A stretch of DNA of 64,000 nucleotides from Chamaea fasciata (lineage: Eukaryota; Chordata; Aves; Passeriformes; Sylviidae). Under the pieces are notes generated by a model, which was given only the letters and a program-made list of their open reading frames with translations, ran no database searches and was not told the origin of the DNA. Shown here piece by piece: positions 34,346 through 48,200 of this stretch. Positions within the stretch are counted from its first letter, which is position 1; each line of letters opens with the position of its first letter. The DNA is taken from positions 50,557,563 through 50,621,562 of the forward strand of contig JARCOQ010000005.1 of assembly GCA_029207755.1 (NCBI GenBank). The letters are read 5' to 3'. A program made the translations under genes and the position numbers.

Positions 34346-35927
34346 CTGAGAGGGAGGAGTGTTTGTTTTCTTTTTTTGACTGATGCCAGCCAGGGTAATT
34401 TTCTATGTTGAAGGCTCTTCATCTGGCTCTTCAACAAAGTTTTGATAAGTAAATTTCTTTTACTGGCAGGATGATCAAAAAGTGATTTTCTTCAGCCACC
34501 ACAGATCCTGCCTTTTTTTAATTTTGGCCAACAGTGAATAACCTTCAACCTTTCTTATTTGAGCTAGGCCAGCAATTTTAGCTTTTGTGTTCTCTGGAAA
34601 GAGAACTTGGGTTATTCCAGAACACTAAGGCTTAGGGGTATTTTTTTAAAACTATAAAGTCATTTAGTTAGGTAATCTTACAGAAAAATAAGAAATGCAC
34701 TTTCTTACTTCAGACTAAATGTGCGTGCAGATTCTAGTTCTTGTCCATGTTTCAGTTTTTCTCTTCTTGTTCTGTTCAGCTACTGACAGACCAATCATTC
34801 CATAAATTCTCTGTAATGCAGGAAATAGTACAAATGAAAAAGACTTTATTAGCAAGTCCTGCTGAAAGGAGTTGAGAGCAAGTTCTTTAACATTATTTTG
34901 AAATGGAGATGACTTTGCACTAAGGAGTATACTAAAGGAAGATGGTGGGCAGAAAACTAAAATAAAATATTCTTATACCTGTTAGAGTGCAATGCTAGGA
35001 GACCTGTATTTTTTTTGTAATTCTATGTCCAGAGCCTCCTGAGGTTTCATATTAAAAAATCCTTCACTATGATAGGTTCCATTCTCACAGTTTTTGGTGA
35101 TGCCAGACTCTGATCTTGAGTAGTACTCAGAACTGGAAGTGGCACATATGGCTTCTCTTTGCTTCTTACAGGAGAATTCAGAGCACAAACTGCTGTTTTC
35201 TTTCTGTCTGTATTGTCTGCTGTATCTTATATATTCATGTACAGTCAAGATCTCAGCTAGTTTTGTTACTTTATTTGAATCCTTTGAGAGATATTTATTG
35301 GAAAGTCAATGCATTATCTGAGTGTTTGTTTGGAATAAAAGGTCCTGGGGGTGGATTAGGTCAGATCAGTCAGACCTCTCTTTAATAAGGACACTGAGAT
35401 GTTCCTTTCACCACCCAAATCTTAAGTGTTCTTGGCTTTCAGATTGTTGAAAAAGTGGCAGCTGAATTAATTTTCCAGCTTTTTCCTTTGAGTTCTTCTG
35501 CTGCAAAATGGACAATTGTTTGCCCCCTCCTTTATTTTTTTTTAAGAGGGGAGAAATAAAGCTTTGACTTTTATTTTGAGCTTTTTGTCAGTTACACCAC
35601 AAAATGTTCTAAGCATCACCTAATTTATTTGTGTTCTTTTCTGAAAGTGTGGGCTTATCTTCAGTGTTACACCTGTTTTCTGTTCTTCTACAGTTTACTG
35701 ATATAGCAGTAACTAAATGTTGTAAAGATGTCTGCATTACTTTTATTCTGTTAGTCTAGCCTAAGGATGAGAGATTTATTTTAGCTCAAACCCTCTGTAT
35801 TCCCTTTCTGTGACCACTGTTTGCAGTATGCACTGGGTGAAAACATAGAATGACTAATCCAAGGAGAGTTTGTTTCCCTGATGCATTGAGAGAGATGATT
35901 CAGTTCCACTTTTCTCCTATGAATTAG

Positions 35928-36095
35928 ACTCAAGCAGATATTCCAGTTGCCTCTTCAAATGTAATTGAAGACAAGACTTTAGCTGATGTTGAGACAAAGA
36001 GAACAAATGAACCAAAGAGCTGCTTTCAACAAGCTGTTGCAAACCTCGAAATCAAGCTTTGCAGTGCTGAAGAAGAAAAACTAAAAATCAAAAAG
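35928..36095 (+). CDS. CCDC91: CCDC91 coding exon 4
   Basis: 168 nt, phase 0 at both ends, residues 90-145, between an acceptor GAATTAG and a donor GTATGA. The first half is a variable linker (TQADIPVASSN...). The last 20 or so residues (NLEIKLCSAEEEKLKIKK) correspond to the beginning of the long coiled coil, with Leu/Ile at heptad spacing. In mammals this coiled coil mediates self-association. Confidence 0.92.
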
Positions 36096-38129
36096 GTATG
36101 AATAGTCTTTTTGAATGAAAACATTTGGCATTTATTTAGGAATTAGATATAGGTGGAGCTTGAAGAGGTTTAAAAATCATTTGAAATTAATTTTTTCATG
36201 GAAATTAGCCAAATTCCAGAGAAACTAGCCAAATTTAGAATCACAGAATCATAAAGGTTGGAAAAGACTTCAAAGACCATCGAGTTCAACCTGTGAGTGG
36301 TCCCCACCTTGTCACCAGCACAGAAGACTGGGTGCCACATCCAGGCATTCCTTGGACACCTCCAGGGATAGGGACTGCAAACCTCCCTAGGCAACCCCTG
36401 CCAGTGCCTGACTTCCCATTTCCAAGAAGAAATTCCTCCTGATGTCCTGAACCTCCCCTGGCACAGCTTGAGGCCATTTCCTCTTGTCCTGTCCCTTTTT
36501 CTCTGGGAGCAGAACCCAACCCCCAACTGGCTACAAGAGATAAGGTCCCTTTGAACCTGTGTTTTCCAGGCTGAGCCCCCACTGCTCCCTCAGCCTTTTC
36601 TCATCAGATTTGTGCTCCAAACCCTTCTCCATCTCTACTGTCCTTTTCTGGATGCTCTCCAGAGACTGGCCAGAACTGGGCACACCACTTGATTTAGCTG
36701 AATTTTTTTTTTTTTTTAAATTATCTGGTGTCTGTTTTAGGCTGAATTTTTCTGAAGTGTCAGGAAAAAATACTTCTTTAGCCTAACTGATGAAAAAAAA
36801 GATACAAGCTTTATCAGCATGAGCTTTATTATGATTTTTTTGTGGGGTGGGAGTTCTAGTAGCTAAATTCTTCATATTCCTTCTGACCAGAATACAATAA
36901 GAGCACCAAGCAGGGCTGTGCCTGTAGTTACATATCTGAGTTAGCAAAAGGTCACTGAGGCATGGGAGAGTGAGGTTAATTTCTGTTATTCTTAATGCTG
37001 TTTCTTGGGAGGCCTCAAGTTGTGCTGGGGAAGGAGCAAACGGCTTGTTGGAAATGAAAATGAGGGTGAATAACTGGAGCCAAGGATGAGGAAGTCTACA
37101 GTGGGGTGGTTTTAATAAGTGTCTGAAGGAAAGGTTGGAAGGGAAGCAGGAATACAGGCTGGAAGAGGAGGCAGCTTGAGGGAGAGGCTTTGCATGGGCG
37201 TTCCACAGTCTGTTTCTATCTCACCAGTGGAGTCTTCTCAAACTGTTTTGACTCTTTTGTCCAAAAGCAGGCTTGAGCTAAGCAGACCTGCTCTTTTTGT
37301 CCTCTTCATGACCCTCTCAGTCATGCCTTTGTTTGAATAGCTGCGCAGTGACCTGGCAGGTCATTTGTTTCTATACTGGCTTCCTGAATGGCTTGAAGAA
37401 ATAGTTAGTTGCTCTTGAGCAACTGAAAGGGTGCCAGCAGCTTATGTACAGTATCTATGGCTGCATTAAGGAAAAATAAAAATCTTTAGCTCCTTGTACA
37501 GCAAATAATTTTGAAGTTTACTGTCAGTGGTGTTATTCTCCTTCCTCTCTATTAGTTCATGTTGGGCGGGTTTCTAGAGTGGCTCTCTGCAAGATCCCAG
37601 AATATTTTCAGATTTTATTAATTTTGGAGATGTAGAAAGGGATCACTGTATACATGCATAAATGTCATAGGATTCTTGCCTTTTCAGTGAAAGCATTTGC
37701 TGACAGTACATTTAGTATGCTGCTTTTTAAATGCAGAAAAGCAGAGTAAGATATTAAAAATACAAAAATAATTGGAATACAATAGAAGAGAATAGTTCCA
37801 GTTGTAACAACAGGTCCAGCTGCCTGAACCCTTCAGGGTTCAGGAGAAGTTAGAGGATGTTATTAAGGGCACCTTGGCCATTTCACATAGGTCATTCTTA
37901 TACATCGGACATACCTTGGGGTTTTAGATGCCTTACACTTGAAAATACTGTCTCAATTTAAAGACTGCAGCCAGATTTTTCTTGCACAACCCTTTATCTT
38001 TGTGATAATTAAGACAGAAAATATCACAGTTATCAGAAATTAAATAAGTTTGAATGGTTGAATGAATCTGTATTTTTACAATTCACAAGCGTTTGTAATT
38101 TCATGTGTTTTCTTTTACAAACTTTATAG
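36096..38129 (+). other. CCDC91 intron 4
   Basis: A 2.0-kb intron containing a minus-strand CR1 fragment at 36238-36690. The frames on both strands at 36170-36786 derive from that repeat. Confidence 0.8.
36238..36690 (-). mobile_element. CR1 LINE 3' end, longer fragment
   Basis: Starts 'atcacagaatcataaaggtt', includes 'gggtgccacatccaggcatt' and 'caggctgagcccccactgct', and ends near 'agaactgggcacaccacttg'. This is about 450 bp of CR1 3' region in reverse complement, followed by a T run. Confidence 0.88.
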
Positions 38130-38234
38130 GAATTGGAATATTTGCTGGAAAAACATAGTGTGCTAGAAATGGATTTCTTGAAGGAAAGAAAAGAAAAAGT
38201 GTTTCCACATCAAGATCATTACAAGACACTCCAG
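38130..38234 (+). CDS. CCDC91: CCDC91 coding exon 5
   Basis: 105 nt, phase 0, residues 146-180, from acceptor TTTATAG to donor GTAATC. It encodes coiled coil (ELEYLLEKHSVLEMDFLKER) rich in Leu, Glu and Lys. EKHxVLExxFLKE is conserved with the mammalian protein. The next exon is 19.4 kb away. Confidence 0.93.
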
Positions 38235-39246
38235 GTAATCTCTTCCTTGTATTTTCCTTGTTTTTCAGGAAGGTTTTGTATAGAACATCTTTATGTCCAA
38301 CAAATATTCTTTTAGGCATCTGTGGGCCTGCTGCAAATCCTTTTGAATTTAAAAAATTTCTAAGGTTTTTAGATCAGAGTCTAATTTTTTAGATTAGCAG
38401 GAATGTAAGTTTAATTTCCCACTTGCCTAACTACATTTTTGTAACTCATTACAAAATGTAACTACATTTTGTAACTCACTCTTCCTTTTTGGGATCTATT
38501 TCATAAAACAGATGGAAAGAAAACCGCTTTGCTCAGTAGTTGTGTTTAAGAGCATGACGTAGCATGTTCTAGAGTGCTATGGCCAAATGTCTGTGCTGTC
38601 TTACCCAACTTCAATATGGAATAATTCATGCTGCATAATAAATATCTGTAAAATGTAATTAGATGATAGACAACGGAATTACAGTTGTTTCCATTGTGAA
38701 GGTTAACACCTTCCTTAAACTACATGTGTAAAGTTTTACATCCCAGACAAAATTTTCATTGAAGTTTTCAGTCATCTTGCAGTGTTAGAGCAAAGCAAGC
38801 TATGCATCTTGCGGCATTTCAGAAATTTGTGTCTGTAATTCAGCTTCACTTAATTTTTTTTGCTGCTGTGGATGATCTTTAATAGCTATTGCTTTTTTTT
38901 CCCATTTGTACTTAAAGGGTTGCTGTAATAATTTGAGTTCCTGACAGCAGTACATTCTGGAATTTACAGTAATATAATTATCTAATACTGGGGGGTTTTT
39001 TCTTTTTTTTTGTGTGTAACACTTTACTCAATGAAGGAAATGTTTGATTAACCTTGATATAAAAGGAAGTTTAACTTAAAACCCTCATGATTTATGGAGT
39101 ACCATAGTGCTTAAAATTATTGGTTATCCTAAACAATAGAATGGGTGGATTTCATGTTAATACTTACTTCTGCTTGAAGAGCACTGTGAATTTGAATAGT
39201 GAAAATGCTACTGAGGTTTGAAACTATCAGTCTGTATCATAACTCA

Positions 39247-39334
39247 TTGAGTTAGGTACTGCAGTTTTCAAAAATGGCAATAAAAGGGTCTTGAGTTAGG
39301 TACTGACATTTTCAAAAATGGCAATAAAAGGGTC
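39247..39334. repeat. 44-bp tandem duplication
   Basis: Two adjacent 44-bp units, each starting TTGAGTTAGGTACTG and ending AATAAAAGGGTC. They differ at three adjacent positions in the middle. Confidence 0.93.
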
Positions 39335-42300
39335 ATAACCTTTAACTTACTTTGTAGAAGTGCTCATGTGCTTCCTCTTGTTGTCTTCAGGATACAGCCA
39401 GAATCAAACCACAGAAGGAGAGTGAGTCATGCTTCTAAGAGCTGCCTGTTAAAGTTACTTTCATGAGACTTGAATTGTGGATGCCTTCTGTTACTACAGC
39501 TTTTAGTTTCTTTTGTCTTTCTCCTCTGGCTCCTGTACCACGAGGGTCACCACCTGTGGCCACACACTGAGTGGAGCTGGCAGCTCCCGAGGACAGATGT
39601 CTATCCCACTGGCTCTGCCTTTTACAGTAGAAGCAGCTGGTTATTAGTGCTGTTGACCTGAAAAGCTTTAAAGTAGACTGCAGTGATGCCTCTGGCACAG
39701 CTTTGGGAACTCTCAGGATGAGGTTTCCAATGGAAGCGATGCCAGCATCCAAAGCTGTAGGTGTGCGTTAATTCCTTTTAAATGAAATTGCTCTGTTAAT
39801 GTTTGAGTAAAAAGTCTAAAACCAGTGCCTCAGGAGACTTTTCTAACTGCCTTTTACATGAACATGCACTGTTTCATACACCTTTATATTTACTAATTAA
39901 CTGGCTTAAGGCACTTGTGACAGGGAATTCTCAAAAGCCACTCTAGATATAACAAAGCCAGTCAAGGTGAAGCCAACCTTTAACAAGGTGATATTTAGAT
40001 AAAGCCCTTTTCTTTTTTGGAGAAGGTTCTTTCCTTAGTTCTGGGAGAAGATTTCACTGATCTTGGTCAACTAAGTCAGTAATCTATTTTTTTTCACATC
40101 TTTTCCTTTTGGTTTCTGCCTCAGTCAAGGGTGACAGTTATGTTACCACAGTTTTGTTCTCACCAAATTGCATCAATGACATATGCTTTAGGTTTTTTGA
40201 TATAGAAAAACATAAATTGGAAAGGCAAGGTAGGAACATAAAAATATTTCTCTGAGCTGGGTTACCATTCTATTGAAGCAAGTTTTGTACTGGGCTGGTC
40301 ACAAACTTTCTTCATCATAGGTGTGAAAAAAGCCTTAAACTGAATTTGGTAGTTATGAAAATTGAAGAATTGAAGGGTAGTGATAATCACTATTCCTAAG
40401 TATGGGAGGTGGAATTCCAAGTCTTTGGTACAGTGTTAAATTTAACCAATGGATGACAATAGAGTGTTGCCACATTTATCACTGTGTAAAACCAAAAGGT
40501 AAAAAGTTCTGTGTTTCATCTAAATAGGATTAGCTTTAAAAAAATCAAGATTGAATAGACCTTGTAGTATTTTCACATTCTTAACATTATTCCCATATGT
40601 AACTGCAGCAACCAGAGACAGTAAAGGGGCAGCAGTGGTTTCATAAACAGAATAAACAAATTGCTATTAACTAGTATTATAGAATTGTTTGGATATTTAA
40701 TGCAGTGGTCTCTTTAAGATCTTGAATTCATATAAGCTAATAAAATTAGAGTTATGATTCCCGCATTCCTGCTTTAGTGTTTGTGCTATTTAAAAGGCAG
40801 AATAAAATAGTATATTTCTAACTTCTTTACTTGCAAGTTGGAACTGAGTTAAAATTGCTGTGGGAAGTGTAAATTTAGGGGGTTTGACTTGTGTGCAGTG
40901 TTGCAACCATAAAGTTGCAATCTTAGCCTTATAATTCCTTGCTTAGTTTAGACAGGAGAGAAACAGGTGAAAATGTATCTGATTTTTATGTTTTCTTGGT
41001 TGGTATGTCAGTTTTATATTTTTCCACTTTTTTTGATCAGAGTATATATATTCATCTCAACTTTTAACACTCCAGGTCTTCCTTAGGTGTGAGTTGCTAC
41101 ATATTTTTAAGTCATTTGAGATTAGTAACTCATACAAGGTTTTGAAGATAATGCAGATTTAGTGGTCACTTAATCCTAGAAATCTACAATTTTACTGCAG
41201 CCACATTGCAGTATGTCGTAGAAATAGGCAAAGGCTGCATTTTAAAACTACCAAACTCCAATTTGTACTACAATGAAAACCATCAATAGCAAAATTAACA
41301 TTCCTGTTCAGCAGGTGATATTCTCCTGTTTGCAAATCAGTGAGGGAACACTTAATTTGAGAAGGAAAAGTAGGGCCTGGTTTCAACTGCTCTGAGCAGG
41401 AACTTAATTCTTTGGACAGATGGTTTAGCTGATAAGACCCCTGATGTTTGGTCTATCTACAGACAACTGATTTTGGTGATTCACTAAGAACTGGATCATA
41501 TTTTTCTCTGCTATTTGTTTGATTTACCACACAGTCCTATTTGAAGAAGTGCTGCATTTCCACTGGAAAATTCTATTTGTGGTTATACACATTTTTTCCG
41601 ATTATCATCCGTTTCTGGAAGTTAAGCAGGCTGTTTTTCTAAAGAACAATATAGTTTCTGTGGTGTGATCATTTTTGAAATAAATTTCTTTTTTGTCTTT
41701 TGACAGCAGACTTTTGCTCTTCCAACTTAACAAAGCTGTAGTTGTTATGAAAACACCAACAATTTTTTTTTTTTCGTTTGGAAACCAGTGTTTATGTTCC
41801 ACTTTTCTTTAGGGAATATCTTTTAAAAAATATTTTAAAAGGGACTTATGTATGTATATTTTATGTAGCAGTATTACTGTTATTGCAAAGAATCGTGATT
41901 GGAAATGAATTGGTTGGAAGTGTGACTTCACTATACGTAACATTTTTGTGTGTAAGAAAGTGGGTCAGATAGGCTCCTTGTTTGAGTGGTGTTTCAGAAA
42001 GGCAGGAGAGGAAGATTATCCTGAGAAAAACATTCACAGAACAGTACAGAGTCATCAAAAGAAGTTCACTAGGACATGCAGTAATACTTAATTGGGATTA
42101 AAGGTAACAATAACCTAAATTCAGTCCTTGCTGGTGTTAGATGTTGTTTCATTTATGTATTTCCATGCCTGTTTATGTTTTGGGGAATTTTTCATTTGAA
42201 TACCTGTACAAATGTCACATTTAAATTATACAGCTTCGAATTATGAGGAAAAGTCTTTAAATGCAGTTCTATGAAGATAGGAAATGGTAAACCTGAGATT

Positions 42301-42499
42301 TTGGGCCAGTTTGTTCCTTCTTGTCTCTGAGGGATGACTTTATTTTTACTTTGATTAATATTGCCTGTTGTTTTGGAAGTTTTTATATATGAGACCCATA
42401 TATTACACAAATTCATATAAAATCAGCATGCATATTTGGTTGTGTCTGTCTCCTTGTTTTTGAAGTTAGTGCTTCCACTTCCCCTTTTATGTCAGAGTT

Positions 42500-43230
42500 T
42501 AGTGATCATCCATGCAGGCCTCCTGCTGCCTGTGCTTGACTTCCTGCATGTCCCTATGGACCATTCTTGAGTTTGGAGGAGATAATTCCTGAGCAGGAAC
42601 CAGCTCTTTTGGAGCCTTCTCTCTAGGGTTGTGTCCCCTGTCCCAGGCAGACCCCAAAGAGGTCAAAGCCTTGTCCCTCCTGTCCAATGTTGTGGTCCTT
42701 GGTTTTCTTCTTCTGAACTCACCCTCTCATGGTCGCTGCAGTCAGGGCAGATCTTCACATCCTCAGAGAGTCCTTCCATGTTTTTAAGGCTCAGGTCCAA
42801 CAGACTGCCTCATGGATTGCTCCTCAGCTGCCTGTGTTGCAGGGGGTGTTATTCATGTGCCCCAGGAATCTCCTAGATCACTGCATTGTCCCAGTGGCAG
42901 ATTCTGGGGTTAGAAATGTTCCTCGTGAGGAGTCACATGAGGCTCCCTCCTGTTCTCTTGAGAAGGTCTCACCTGCCTCATCCCTCTGGAGAGTGTCTGG
43001 CACAGAAATTCCTGCTTTGCTGGACTGCCTGCTAAGTGTCCTGCCCCCCAAATCCTTCCCTGATCCCCTACCCCAAAACAGAGCTCCACACATTCCAGCT
43101 CCTCCCTCACACACAAGGCGACACCCTGTCATCGCCTGCCGGTCTTTCCTTCCAGGAGAGTGCATTTATGATCCTGGAAAAGGTGTTTTGCAGGAGGTTG
43201 GAAACAGGTCTTGGAGGTAGGTGGTTTTTA
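42500..43230 (-). mobile_element. CR1 LINE internal fragment
   Basis: Markedly GC-richer than the intron around it. 'catggtcgctgcagtcaggg', 'aggtccaacagactgcctca' and 'aggaatctcctagatcactg' resemble an internal (endonuclease-side) CR1 region in reverse complement. All the overlapping frames on both strands here derive from it. Confidence 0.65.
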
Positions 43231-44644
43231 TGGCTGGAGTACTAGAAAATGTATGTTTTCTTACAAAACTAATATATGACTTACATCCTGTTAAACACCA
43301 TCTTCTAAGAAAATATTTAGGTTGGTTTTAGGTGCAGACATAGAGGAGACAGAATGTTAATAACAAAAAAAAAAATAGGTGTGAAAAAAAAGTTTATGTA
43401 CTGTACCTGCAAACAAATTTATAAATGAGATTCCAGGAAATTTCACGGGTCACAGCAGGGTTTAAAATTATGGCATATGGAAAAAGGGGGAATTTCAGAA
43501 AAGACACTTTAACAGATAGCAGTGTATCTTTTTGCTGAACTGCTAAAGGTATTTATGGATATGGCAACAATCCTTTGCCCACCTCTTTTTCAAGTGAGGG
43601 CCAGATACCTCACGTTTATTTATTCACCTTTATTTTTTTTTTAATGTTACTCTCTGTACTCTTCTTTCAGACACTCATTTTTATTCAAAGTCTTTATTTG
43701 TTAATAATTTCAGAGCTATTTACATTTGGCCTCTTTCCCTCCTACCCTTGCCCCCCCCTCAGTTTTGATGTCTTCTTTCCTCTAAATTATATTTCCATCC
43801 ATGAGGAAAAATAACTTTTTATTTGTATTATGGAAAGATTCTGCTCTTTTGCCTTATGTTTTCCTTTTAAACTTCAATTCTTTTATAAATTGTTTTGTTG
43901 TCTTTTTTCGGAATTATTAATTAGAAGAGTGGATGTAAGACTAAGCATTCTAATTTTGTTTTAAAAATATACCTCTCTTATGCTGTTGTGCTGTTATTTA
44001 ACAGCTTTGAGATGTCTGACTTGCCTTATAATCTGATACTCAGTTACAGTCATAGGGCATGCGAAGCATTTATTTTTTTACACTTATGTGCCTCCTTCTC
44101 CTCCCTGATTTTCAAAATATTCAAAAAATCGTGCTAAAATAACCTTCATTTTCTTAGTGTGCAAGGAGGTACTAGCAAAACAGGGGTTTTTTAACCAAGT
44201 TTTGTGTCCTGACTGCTTTTTACATGTCCTGATCTGTTTTATGCCAGTGCATCCTGGATTTATTTGAGTGCATTTACTGATTTGTGTTCAGTGTGTTACA
44301 AGTTGGTCACACCTACTGCACGTCTTCGTTTGCACATTCACAGTGAGTGCATTGAGAGGGATTGATCTTTTACTTTTTCCTGCTTAATATGAAAATTCTA
44401 CTTAAGAAGGTTGTGAAATGCCCAGATATATTTAGCATCTGATTGCTTGGACTTCTTTACCACCAGTCTTGTCTCAACAAGATTTTCACATCCAGGTTTT
44501 TCTAGCTTTTGTAGGAGTAGTATCTTGTTGGATTTTTAAGGGGATAATGAAAATGTGCAACATTTATCTGAAAAGAAACCTGTGTAGAAAGGAACTTAGG
44601 TAACTGTATTGCTACGACAATGCTTCAGACCAGTTATCTGTTAC

Positions 44645-45274
44645 ATAAATAATATTTAATAGAGATTGAAAAAGTTAGTTTAAAGGTGTAGCAGGTTAAT
44701 GAGCAATAAAGTTTTCAGCTATCTGCAGCTATTCATAGTTTATTAATGAACTGTGAACCAGACGAGATGATTTAACAGTTAAAGGGAAATGTTGCAATAC
44801 TTGTAGGACAGTTACCAGCTACTTGGCATGCACCACCTTAAAAAAATGGGGAACGGTGCCAAAGCATCTCCGTGTCCCTGGGTCCACTCCAGTCCTGTTT
44901 GTGTTCAGTGTAAGGCATCTGAGACAGGGTAATTATTGTGAGTACCTGAGCATTACTCACCACCAAAATATTAAAACTTAGCCAATGTTAGCCAAAATTA
45001 GTCAATACTTTAAAAAGAATTTGTACTTCCTGTTTATACACTTGGAGGCGTAAGATGCACAGCAAATATCAGGATGAAGTTTTGGGGAGAGATTTGAAAG
45101 ATTGTCCCTTCATTGCCCTCTACCTGTTAAATCATCTTATTTAGTTTATAATTCATTAATGAACTATGAATGACTGCAGAGTGCAGCTTAATGCATCACT
45201 GAAACTTTTACTGCTTAATCAACCTGCTACACCTTTACATTTACTTTTTCAATCTGTATTAAATATTATTTATA
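44645..45274. repeat. Large imperfect inverted repeat, possible MITE-like relic
   Basis: The left arm 44645-44786 and right arm 45116-45274 are reverse complements with roughly 75-80 percent visual match, separated by about 330 bp. Exact blocks are AAAGGTGTAGCAGGTT (44682-44697 against 45221-45236) and AGATTGAAAAAGT (44663-44675 against 45243-45255). Each arm also contains a smaller near-palindrome around ATTAATGAA. There is no open frame for a transposase and no clear target duplication. It could be a DNA-transposon derivative with long terminal inverted repeats or a conserved non-coding element. Confidence 0.8.
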
Positions 45275-48200
45275 AATTGTGTACACTTGGTGTTGAAACA
45301 CAGTTTACTTGTATTTCTAAACCCAGCTAAAATGTATAATTTTCCAAGGATTAAGCAAATTTATTTGTATAAATGTATTCTAATCTTAACTAATTCACAC
45401 CCTGGAAGTTATTACATAGCCAAGAAACTCTTGTGATTTACATATCAAAGTTGAATTTTTTCACCCCTTCTCAGTAACCTTGGTAACTACCTTATTAATT
45501 ATGCCTTTACTTCTTTTTTTTATTTGAGTGAACTGCCAAAATGCTAATATGTAGGCAAAGTGTCAACAAATAACTAATATTTTAAACTACTGCGAAGGTG
45601 TGTAACAGGTCACTTCAGTATAACTCCTGATATTGAGAAAGCAGTTCCAGAGATAAAGTTACTTTACTGTTTCTGCTCTTAAATAAATACATTTTGCTGC
45701 TGAGACTTGTATAAGGTTTTTTCCTCATTAAAGGCTTAAAAGGTCCAGAAGAGCGTGTGACATTTAAAATAATCATGTACTTAAACTACTGAGAACTTTT
45801 CTACTATTCTTGGTGAAAGTTTTGTCACTGAAAGAAAGGTGATATTAATGAAAACTGGAACATCTGTTCTTAAACTTGGAGGAAATTGAGATAAAACAGA
45901 TTTTCCCAGTTCTATTCAATTCCTTAAAAATAAACCAATTACTTGAATGTATTGATAAACACATGGAGTGTTTTGGTTTTGGATATGCATTACAAATTAA
46001 AGCATTCTCAGGCAAATAATTGGTTAGAATGATCAACATTAATTTCCAGAAATGAATACCATAATGACAAAATGAAATAATAGGTCTGAATAATGCTTAA
46101 AAAATAACCTAAGGTGTTGCAATAAAGGACTGAGAGAAATTCTGAATTTCTTCAGTTATTTTAATATTTCTTTAATTTTAAGAATAATTTCTGCCAGTAA
46201 GTGTGTGCTTAATGTACTTCTCTTTATGTAGGGAGAAAGTAAAGTTTTTGTGCTAGGTTTTCAAAGGGCTGACTTTGTCTGACTTTAGAGATAAATAAGA
46301 AGTGAATGTGTCATTGAAAAGTGAATTTCCATTGACCTGCTGGGCAGGGAATCTGCAATAAGTCTTGATAACTTCAGGGAAGCTCGGAAGGAAAACACAG
46401 TTTGAGCTCATAAGCAGTAAAGAATGGAAAATGTTCTGAAGCTCCCTCATATTCAAACTTTATAACTGGAAAGGTACTTTTTATGCTTGAAGAGCCTTCT
46501 TGTTAGTGATAAGCAGAAAAGGAGATCCATTTCCATCTTTTTGAGCAAAACCTATTTCCAGACAGTGTGTGATACCTGCTTTTGTGAAAATACTTCGTGA
46601 AATACTTCTGTAAAATACTTTGTTTAAAAGAGTAAATAAAACAAAGGGAAAAAAAACAAACAACAAACAAACTGAGAAAGGTTAGTAGAGGGGGCAATTC
46701 CAGGGTTTCATACGGAGTGTGATTACATCTTTGCCCCTATGGAGTTCCATTACATGCACAGAATCCCCACTGGGAAAACAGCTGCGTTCAGTTGGGCTGG
46801 TGAGGAGTTCCCTGAGTCCCTGGGACTTGGACTTGCTGCTTGTAAAGACGCATCTCAACTCTGTGTCACTTTAACATATTCAGTGGTGTTGTTTTAAGAT
46901 TGATTAGTCCTAGATATCCTATACTGATATTTTCTATAAATGTGGTGGCAGTGGTCAACTGAGGAAAATTTATTCAGGGCTTTAAGGAATTCAGCCAAAA
47001 ATGCAGTGGACATCTCCCATGCAGGAGGACTTCTCCCATGCAGGAAGAAAGGGGATATTTTAGCTAACAAAGACTACAGGAATAGTCTAAAGACATCTCA
47101 TGTTGTGCATATTTTCATTAGAATGGGGGTCTAGTGGCACTTGCCCTCTTGCTTACATCAGATTTGTTTGTCTTTACTTTCACATTCTTTTGAGAGATGA
47201 TTATCTGTTAAATAAAAATAGCAGCTCTTTGAGGCGTGTTGCAACTCCTGTGACAATATTTTATTAACTTTCAACACAGTCCCCTTCTGTCACCACCAAT
47301 TAAATTATCTTATCCTGGACCAATCACTGACATAGCTGATAAGTCTTCCACTGCACAACAGAAACTCAGCAGTATTTATTAAGGAAGAGTAAAATTTTTA
47401 TTCATTTTTATGATATTTTGTATTTTTTGACTGGTGCTGCACTACTTTACATTTTTAAATGTGGCCTCCAGTCCTTTAAATACCTTTACATATGCTTAAT
47501 AAATCTGCATACATCCAGTTGAGAAGGGTATATTCCAGCAGGATTTGCTTTCCCTTTTTGCAAACACTTTTAGCCAAGAGCCTTACTGTAAGCAGTGTTT
47601 GTGCCCCTCTGAAGAGGGGAGCTGCTCAGAACAAGAACGTGTCTTAATCATGATTTTTCTCATCTGGGTAAGCCAATTTGTGGGAGGTCTGACGTAGTGT
47701 AAAATACCGAGAAGTTTCAGACCAAGCTAAAACACAGCTCAAGCTTTCTGTCAAATTCAGTCCTAATGCTACAGCCTTTAAAAATGTATTTACATTTTAA
47801 TTTCTCACATACAACAAAGGAAGAGTGAGCTTGTTTTTGTCTCCTTGCCAGCTGGCTGGGAGAAAGGAACTGAGGGACTTCAAAAGGGGCAGTATTTGTA
47901 TGGTCTGGGTTTGTAGAGTTAGAGGAAAGAATATTTGTGTCCAAATTGGAATCCCTCTGCTTCTCCCTCTCACACTTTCAGCAACAAAAGGGTTCTTACT
48001 GGGGATGAAAGGTTTTGGCTGCTGTGGGTTATTTGGTGGGGTTTTTTGGTTTTGGGGTTTTTTTGGAAGGGAGAGGAGGAGATTGCCTTTTTGTTTTTAA
48101 CTGCAGCATATTGAATAGATTAAAGAGGGAGCTGTGGAATCACTGTTGTTCAAAATAAAAAATTCAAATACGAGAATCATGGTTTTAATGTCAATGGAGG

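Larger units (their letters stand above)
32803..35927 (+). other. CCDC91 intron 3
   Basis: A 3.1-kb intron. It holds a CR1 3' end at 33200-33305 (plus) and a G/T-rich tract at 34195-34345. No other feature was recognised. Confidence 0.8.

Noticed and set aside
42729..43220. 163-codon plus-strand frame and opposing minus-strand frames
   Set aside because: They lie in a GC-richer CR1 fragment and read the wrong strand or phase for CR1 proteins.
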